Source: Collybia mongolica
Taxonomy: Eukaryota > Basidiomycota > Agaricomycetes > Agaricales > Clitocybaceae
Direction of reading: 5' to 3'
Assembly (NCBI GenBank): GCA_013420905.1
Contig: JAAXNY010000017.1
Location: 930,001-994,000, forward strand
DNA: 64,000 nucleotides
The translations under genes were made by a program, and so were the position numbers. The notes under the pieces were generated by a model. That model had not been told where the DNA came from and did no database searches. It saw only the letters and a list, made by a program, of their open reading frames with translations. This document shows positions 57,839 to 64,000 of this stretch, in pieces; the first letter of the stretch is position 1; the number at the start of each line of letters is the position of its first letter.

Positions 57839-58689
57839 AAGTGGAATACACCACTGTACCACCCATATCCACCATGCTAGCTGCTCACTAGCAAATGTGG
57901 GCAGGCAGTCACTGGTGATGTGGCAGGTGCCTCTGTGGTTCTTGTTGCAGCCCTTATTGTTGTGATTTGGCAGTTGTTATTATTACTGAGAGAGGTGGGT
58001 AAGAGAGGGTGGTGGTATCTATGGCAGTAGGACCTGGCATTGTATTTGGCAGCATTGTGCACAATTACAAGGCAGGGAGGTGATGGGAGGAGCGGCTGGG
58101 GATGTAGTGGTGGTAGTTGACAACAAGGCTGATGGGTGATGTGGCACCCATCAACAATACTCAGCCATTGCCAGTAATGGCCAAGAGTGGGCAGCAGGGG
58201 GTCTTTATAATAACAAGCAGCTTGGACTGGCAAGCTCATATTGCTAAATGGTTAATCTGCATGCTTTATACACATGTCATGTAACCTTGAGGCCTTGTAT
58301 TTGACTCTCCAAAAAATTGCATTTTTGTGCATTAAATAAGCAATGGTAACTATGATTAAGCAAGGAATTTGGACAGTCTGCATGGACTCCATGAGGAGTT
58401 ATTTTAAGCTGTGTCTGAGCATCCAACTAACAGTGTGGATTTATGGACTTAGCTTTGACTTGGCTCAGAGGCAGATTGCCAATTAAGCAGGGCTCCCTGC
58501 CAAACAGGGTCTGAGCTAGTCTGCAGACATCTGCATTTGTCTGTGTAGTCTGTGTGGCTCATATAGCTCAGTGTAAAGTCCCCAGAGAAGCTACTGCATT
58601 GGTTGTGTATTTGGAATATACAAATATGGATCTACATTTTCAAGTTTGTTAATTTTTTTACACAGTCCATCTCTGAGAGTCTGAGTCCC
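57839..58689. repeat. Partial third copy of the duplication's 3' part
   Basis: Collinear with about 56,097-56,995 (ACACCACTG...CTGAGAGTCTGAG). It contains the GTGGGCAGGCAGTCACTGG and GACAACAAGGCTGA blocks. The 5' two thirds of the unit, with palindrome and array, are missing. Confidence 0.7.
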
Positions 58690-59698
58690 TACTTTACTAG
58701 CTGACTTGTTTTTAAGGGAAGTGCCTAGATATATATGGTTACCTTTTGTTGTTGGATATTTGTATAGGTGTTAGAATGAGAAAGAGAAAAGAGCAGAGAG
58801 TTCCAGAAGTGTCCAGATGAAGTGCCGGAATGACTACAACAGTTGTATTAGCAACAGTATAGCTAAGTCTAGTACAGGTAGCTTGGTGATGTGGTATTGA
58901 GCATGTGAGACAAGGAGTCACATTTCTAAATCTAAAAATAGGATCTATAAACACCAACTTCTATTGGCAATTCATGTGGAGTTGCTAATAACATACACCA
59001 TGGATATGGGTGAAGTTGTAAGGGCATTACTTGTTTGTCCACATCTAGCCATCAGGATTGCTATTGCACAGCTTGCATAGCCTCACTGTTACATCTATCA
59101 TCCTAATATGCATTGCCTTAACCCCTTGATAAATAGTAGTGTACTCTGGACTGACATATCACAGATGGATTGTTGCATCAGTAGAGTTACTGATATCAGA
59201 TTCTGTTGTTTTTTGAGATGTAGCCACAATGGACTGTATATAAGGTACCCCTTCCTCTCCATGAAAGGGCACCTTTGTAATAGACTTGGATTGGGTTCTC
59301 TACTTGTGATCAAGCCTCTAGTGCTCCATACTCATTCCTTCCCTGCATGGCTTTTCATACTATGCATACTGCTCCCTGCCTGAGCCTCTTGGCAACATGG
59401 CCCCTCACAGAAGTGCAACAAGTATTTGGCAAGCTCAAATGTGTGGTCATATTACATCTTCATGTTGTGCATCCATCAGGCCTTCCATGTTGTCAAGCTG
59501 AAATCTAATTCTAGGACAATGCCTGACAAGTGTTCCAGAACCAAACTTGTCAACAACAAAAAGTAATATAAAGTTGAAGAGATTCTGGATAGCTAGTTCT
59601 ATTGCAACAAGCTGGTTCTAGAAGTATAAAGAAAAGTTAATCAAAAAAAAAACATAAGGACTTGTATCTGCCAGTAATGGCCCTCTACCTCAAGTAGC
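58690..59698. repeat. Repeat block X, second copy, with an insertion
   Basis: Same order as 57,000-57,838 but holding a 169-bp insertion (58769-58937). The last about 105 bp (AGCTAGTTCTATTGC to CTCTACCTCAAG) is repeated again in tandem at about 59,696-59,800. Confidence 0.65.
58769..58937. mobile_element. 169-bp insertion with 5-bp target duplication
   Basis: Absent from the sister copy (57,077). It is flanked by ATAGG at 58764-58768 and 58938-58942. Starts TGTTAGAATGAGAAAGAG and ends CATTTCTAAATCTAAAA. A 5-bp duplication and TG start are compatible with a small LTR-derived or other nonautonomous element, though it does not end in CA. Confidence 0.7.
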
Positions 59699-59800
59699 TA
59701 GTTCTATTGCAACAACCTGGTTCTAGAAATATAAAGAAAAGTTAATCAAAAAAAAAAACATAAGGACTTGTATCTGCCAGTAATGGCCCTCTACCTCAAG

Positions 59801-61700
59801 TCTTACTCACTGTGTGCTCCACAGCATTGCTGGATTGCACATACCACTTCCTTCACCAGCTGCCTTTAATTTGCCATACATTACCTTTATTCACCAGTTT
59901 GTGCCACTCATTCATCCCCTTGTTTGCCAGTTTGGACTCAGTGACTTCACCAGTTCATCCACATTCCATTCCAGACCCAGACCAGGTACCAAATTAGGTG
60001 CCACATCACTTTCTTTGGCAACGTCTAACTCACCTTGGGGACCCTGATCAGTATTTGGACTTCAGTTTTAAATCATTCTACTTTCATATTTCATTTAAAT
60101 TGAGCATTTAGTTGAAACAGGTACACTTTCTTTATTTAGATTACTTACTTCACCACTTTTGCAGTTTATTCCTAATTAGTATGTCCAAGATGGACTTGCT
60201 TCACTTGCTCTTTGAAATTTTACTCTATATGCTCCATTTAGATGTAGTCCTGGTAGTATAAAACCTCTGTACTTCACTGCAGAGAATAACAAACTATACA
60301 TTCCCTCTGCTTTACATTTCAAAACTGCTCTTATTTGCATTTAAAGCACTCTCCAGACATACACTCTCTGAAGGCATTGTGTCCTAAGTAGTGAAATTTA
60401 CTTACTTCACACCACCCAAAGAAGTTGTATACTCAGTCAGACAGGTTATAAGCCACTTCATGAACTTGTTTAATCACTCATTTTTGCCATTTTCAATTGC
60501 TGCCTTTGTGGTAGCTCCTCTTTCATTCTACTTGTGTTGGAAATTTCTGGATTGAGTCATGAGGGCTTACAAAGCCTTGTAAGTATGTAAGCAGATTGGT
60601 AGCTTACAAGGGGTTATAAGCAAGACAATTATTTGCAAGGGACATTGCAATCTTATCTTACAAGAGTAACTATAAGTTGATTTGACCATCAAAAGGAGTA
60701 ATCCAACTTTTATTGGATTAGTAATCTTATTTCCCACCATTCATGGTTAGCTGTTATCGGTTTAATTTGTTGCTATTACCTGGATTTGAACCCATGACCT
60801 TGTAAGAGCTAAGGTAACTCTGCCAAGAATTACCCATTTTTTATGACATTCATTACCGTTGCACTATATAGGCAATTTGTTTGTAAGATATAGACCACTA
60901 TATATCCCTACTTTCTTAGTAGGTAGCACTCAAAAGAGTCAGGCCACCACTCAGATGTGTGCACTTAGGTTCCTCAATCACAGAAATAGTAGCAATAGAG
61001 AGAAATATTGATTGTGGTTAGTATAGATAAAACTCAGTGGGGGGGGGGTGAAACTAATCCAGCTGTAATATCCCACTGCTCAACGAGGTAGGCATGGCTG
61101 GCCTTTTTGAATGCTGAGTTGCTCGAGTTTGAGAGATCGACTTGGCAGAGGTTGTCTTGGCATTGGTGGGCAGGGCATTGTCAGATCAACATTGGATGTT
61201 CACTCTCCTCTCACCTGCCCCCACCACAAGCCATGGCCCCAAACATTGTGTTTGGGGCCCTGAACATTGCTTTTGGGGCCCTCTCCTCTCACTGTTTAGT
61301 ACTGGCAATGAAATAACAAAATTAATTCTGAGTCCATATATATTGATTTATACATTATTCCCTCCCCATCTTCTTGTGGTCCAGTAGTGTGTGACATTGC
61401 AAAGTGGGATGAAGTTATTGAGCAGTTCAAGTGGTGTCAATCCCCCCATCAAAGTAGTGATCTCTGTGTTCTCACAACCAGATAACAAGCAAAATGATGT
61501 GCTTGCAACCAACATCTTGTGCTGTACTTTACAGTCCCCCACATGTCCTTGTGGAGTCCGCAAGGACAGCACAGAGTCCACATGGACTCACTTACTTTCT
61601 TCTATTATAAATTACTTACTTACTCTTTTACTTACTGATGATCTACATAATTGATAGGATATTAACATATATCATTACTGAATATAGTACATGGATGATA
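59801..61700. other. AT-rich noncoding stretch with a tRNA-like segment
   Basis: No convincing gene. Around 60,775-60,850 the minus strand has an A-box-like TTGGCAGAGTTACC and a B-box-like GGTTCAAATCC 30 nt apart, as in a tRNA-derived SINE or tRNA relic; the cloverleaf does not close. A promoter-like GTATAAAACC lies at 60,255. A G run sits at 61,040-61,050. Short duplicated GCCCCAAACATTG/GGGGCCC phrases occur at 61,230-61,280. Confidence 0.35.
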
Positions 61701-62400
61701 AATATAATTTAATATAGGTGGGGGCCCCCACCCCTGCCCCCCTGTCATCCTCGTCGACCCCCATGGCGTCATCAGCAGCCTGGGTTTCAGTGGTGGCAGC
61801 ACTGGCCACTTTTCTTGTCATTGTCCCCATTCTCATTGTTGTTGTCATCCTCATGGTGGTGGTGGTCATCTTTGTTGTAGTTGTCATCGTCATTGCGCTG
61901 TTGTTGGTGCCGCTGCTGTTGCCACAGGCCTTGTCGGCACTGTTGCTGACTTTGTTGTTGTTGTTGTTGTTGCCGTCTTCCTCGGGCCTGCCCTGCATTT
62001 GCAGTTAGGTGCGCTGGAGCACCCTGGACATTGGTGGCCATACCCTTCTCATCTCAGGTTCCTGAAGTGGGGGGGGGGGGGACGTGCTGCGTGGTGAGCA
62101 CATAGGTGAGCGGCAACATGGGACTCACCTCACTCTGCCCCTCAGGGCGCCCTTTCCTTGTCGTCCCCTTGTTCCAGATCCATTTCCACCCCTTGCCCCA
62201 CATTGTTTCGGCGTTTGTTGGCATTTGTTGGTGTTGGGTGCGTTGGATGCATTGGGTATGTTGGGCACATTGGTGTTGGCATTGTGGTTGTGTTGGTGTT
62301 GGTGTTGCCAGTTTGGTGGGTGTCATTGATGTGGTTGAAGAGAACCAACGAAGATGTGGCAACGGTAATGTGACTGTGGCACATGCTTTGTAATCATGTG
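61701..62400. other. Low-complexity, TTG/TTGTTG-rich region
   Basis: Dominated by GTTGTT and GGTGGT triplet runs (for example 61,850-61,980, 62,215-62,320). On the minus strand a frame at 62041-61787 reads MATNVQGAPAHLTANAGQAR then poly-Gln and Asp/Asn/His runs, and one at 62,362-62,054 is Thr/Pro/Asn-rich. They may be coding in a low-complexity protein, but simple-sequence DNA gives such frames by chance. Confidence 0.3.
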
Positions 62401-62956
62401 ATTAGAAAATGTGGACTTCAGGCCGGCTTACCTTCTAGCTATGAATGCCTGTCTTGCCCAATGGTTATGAACGCAAAAAATATTACGTAATGCTCATCCC
62501 TGTGTGCATTCGAATCCAGTTGGATGCAAGTTTTTCAGCACCGTTATGTTATGTTATTAATAACAAATAGTATAAAAATTATATTAATAATCTGGTTAGT
62601 AATATTATTAGTCATGGTCAGCTGTGTGGACTCTACATGTTGTCTGTCCATGCTTGTCTGTGTGTCCACGTAAAATTACGCAGATTGATGGGGACTTGGC
62701 ACAGACGCGGATTGTCATCTGGCTGAGTGTCCTGCCAAATGAGTCCGTGTGTCTGCATGGAGTCTGCATGGGTTATGTGGCTTAGTGTAAAGACCTCATC
62801 TTGTGCTTGTAAGGCAATCATGATCTGATTGTAATTCACACGCCTTACAAGGGGCAAAATAAATTTCCGACATGGTTTACTGACAACTTTGTTGGACTTG
62901 AAGACCACCTCTACTTTTTAGGAGAGAACCTGTTTGGAGATAGTTATGTTTTCACT
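62401..62956. other. Noncoding, with a repeat shared with the duplication
   Basis: At about 62,620-62,795 the sequence resembles parts of 52,790-53,010 (CAGACGCGGATTG, CTGCCAAA, GTGTGTCTGCATG, TGGCTTAGTGTAAAG), so the repeat family extends here. At 62,430-62,530 there is another weak tRNA-like A/B-box pair (CCCAATGGTTATGA, CATTCGAATCC). Confidence 0.35.
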
Positions 62957-64000
62957 TCACATCTCTGACAGACTTGTTACTGTCAGTGGTTGAGGCTTTC
63001 CTGATGATGCAGACACACCATGTACAGGTGATGGGGGTGGAATGGAGTCTAGAACCATGGGTTGTGGTAAAGGGTGAGTCAATGCATTCCAAAATGGTTG
63101 ACATAAGCTGCAGGATAACTGGCATTGTATGTCTTCACACCATTTCTTCACCATCTCACCTGGATTTCCATATATAGAATTTTTTTCCACCTCAAGGCAC
63201 CTACCCTGTAGATGGGCATGGATGAGGTGGCTTAGATTCTCTTCTGTTATTTTCTCCTTCATTGTCCTGTTTGCCTGCTTGCTTGAGGCAGTAAAACAAC
63301 TAGTCTTCATTGGCCTTCCCCTTTTTCTCTTTTTCTTACTATGTTTCTTGTTTTGCATATCAACTTCAGTGTCCAAACAGACTACAAGTTCACTGCTCTC
63401 TTTGTTGTTGCTGTCCATTACTGTAGCTACTGTCATTGGCTCAAGGTATGTCCACCCACATGCTGTGCTCTCTAGATTTATTCCCACTTGTCCATTTTGT
63501 TGAACCAAGGCATTGTATGTATCCAGAATTCCAAGGTTAATAGAGAATATGATGTTCTTGATGTTTGTCCCTGTACCAAATGCAATGCTTGCTATGATTG
63601 CACATGCACCTGGTTCTTCATGAAAGAGCCCCAGAGTCTTGGCGTTATACACTGTTGATGTGAGTGAATTCCATAGACATACACATTGAAGCTGATTTGC
63701 ACCAGGTGGAAACAGAGACCATCCATAAACTCCAATACAAATTCCAAGCTCAATGGTACAACAATAAACCACAGTTTTGATTCTGGGCTTGAAGGCCCAC
63801 TCATCATCAGGGAATTTGTACCCATTTAATGGATTTCGAAGCTCTGTGATGGCCATCCAAATGTTTGGCCTTTTGGAGGAAAGTCATTGACAATGGAACA
63901 CACCCAATTTTAGATTCAATGAAGAGAGTAAGGTGTTATAGTCATGACCAGGTGCAAGAGTGGCTGTCATCACAACTACTGTGACATGTTCAGGTAGCCA
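62957..64000 (-). pseudogene. RecQ-like helicase, C-terminal part, runs off window
   Basis: Reading the minus strand from the window edge: a TATL-type motif (VVVMTATLAPGHDYNTLLSS), then SSKRPNIWMAITELR after a TGA at about 63,888-63,886 (Arg position), motif IV-like KTVVYCCT, and motif V-like AIIASIAFGTGTNIKN followed by a degraded motif VI (ALVQQNGQVGIN; usual form has GR.GR). A basic linker (KKHSKKKRKRGRPMK, AT-hook-like) and a Cys-containing tail (CQLSCSLCQP) end at TGA 62957. Such helicases occur in fungi as transposon- or subtelomere-linked genes. The loss of the motif VI arginines and the stop suggest decay. The N-terminal half is outside the window. Confidence 0.6.

Noticed and set aside
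60775..60850. tRNA gene on the minus strand
   Set aside because: A and B boxes are present, but neither T stem nor acceptor stem closes; a tRNA-derived SINE or relic is more likely.
61675..62041. Gln/His/Asp-rich protein genes in both strands
   Set aside because: Frames arise from TTG/GGT triplet runs; no independent coding evidence.
62430..62530. tRNA-like segment on the plus strand
   Set aside because: B-box CATTCGAATCC is good, but no cloverleaf could be drawn.

Overview
The window looks like nuclear DNA of a filamentous basidiomycete, most likely an Agaricomycete. Genes have many short (about 45-65 bp) GT-AG introns, families typical of mushroom-forming fungi are present (DUF6534 membrane protein, class-3 secreted lipase, DUF6589 protein, a KDZ-associated cysteine-cluster remnant), and the transposons are fungal types (pogo/Tigger, Tad-like LINE, chromovirus, Tc1-like). 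The species cannot be named from sequence alone.

Layout. 1-2.7 kb: a complete pogo/Tigger-like DNA transposon with a nonsense-mutated transposase. 4.1-13.6 kb: the host-gene part. It holds a five-domain-scale BTB/BTB/CAP-Gly gene (minus strand, introns resolved), a small unidentified two-exon frame, a DUF6534 seven-helix membrane protein (plus) and a secreted class-3 lipase (minus). 14.6-15.3 kb: a long inverted repeat. 16.3-37.9 kb: a nested stack. A full-length LINE (minus strand, poly(A) as a T run at its left, 16-bp target duplication) was split by a Ty3-like LTR retrotransposon (element A, plus strand, 1216-bp LTRs), which was itself split by a chromodomain Ty3 element (element B, minus strand, about 450-bp LTRs, AAAAA duplication). 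38.1-39.5 kb: a decayed DUF6589 gene. 39.4-46.3 kb: a large DNA transposon with a P-element-like transposase, interrupted by an intact Tc1-like element (mariner 1). 46.3-49.9 kb: remnants of a KDZ-associated protein and of an unidentified minus-strand gene that was hit by a second Tc1-like element (mariner 2, nonsense-mutated). 49.7-59.8 kb: a tandem noncoding duplication with internal ~240-bp arrays and a near-perfect palindrome whose loop is flipped between copies. 59.8-62.9 kb: AT-rich, low-complexity sequence. 63-64 kb: the C-terminal part of a RecQ-like helicase running off the window.

How it fits together. The left 13 kb behaves as ordinary gene space; the rest is a transposon graveyard built by successive insertions whose order can be read from who interrupts whom. 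One mutational process dominates the dead elements: C-to-T (or G-to-A) change at CpG. The two element-A LTRs show about 15 differences by eye, all at CpG, and premature stops in six unrelated genes are TGA where the family has arginine (CGA). This points to CpG methylation of repeats followed by deamination. The most unusual item is a three-exon antisense gene occupying the place where element A should carry an integrase.
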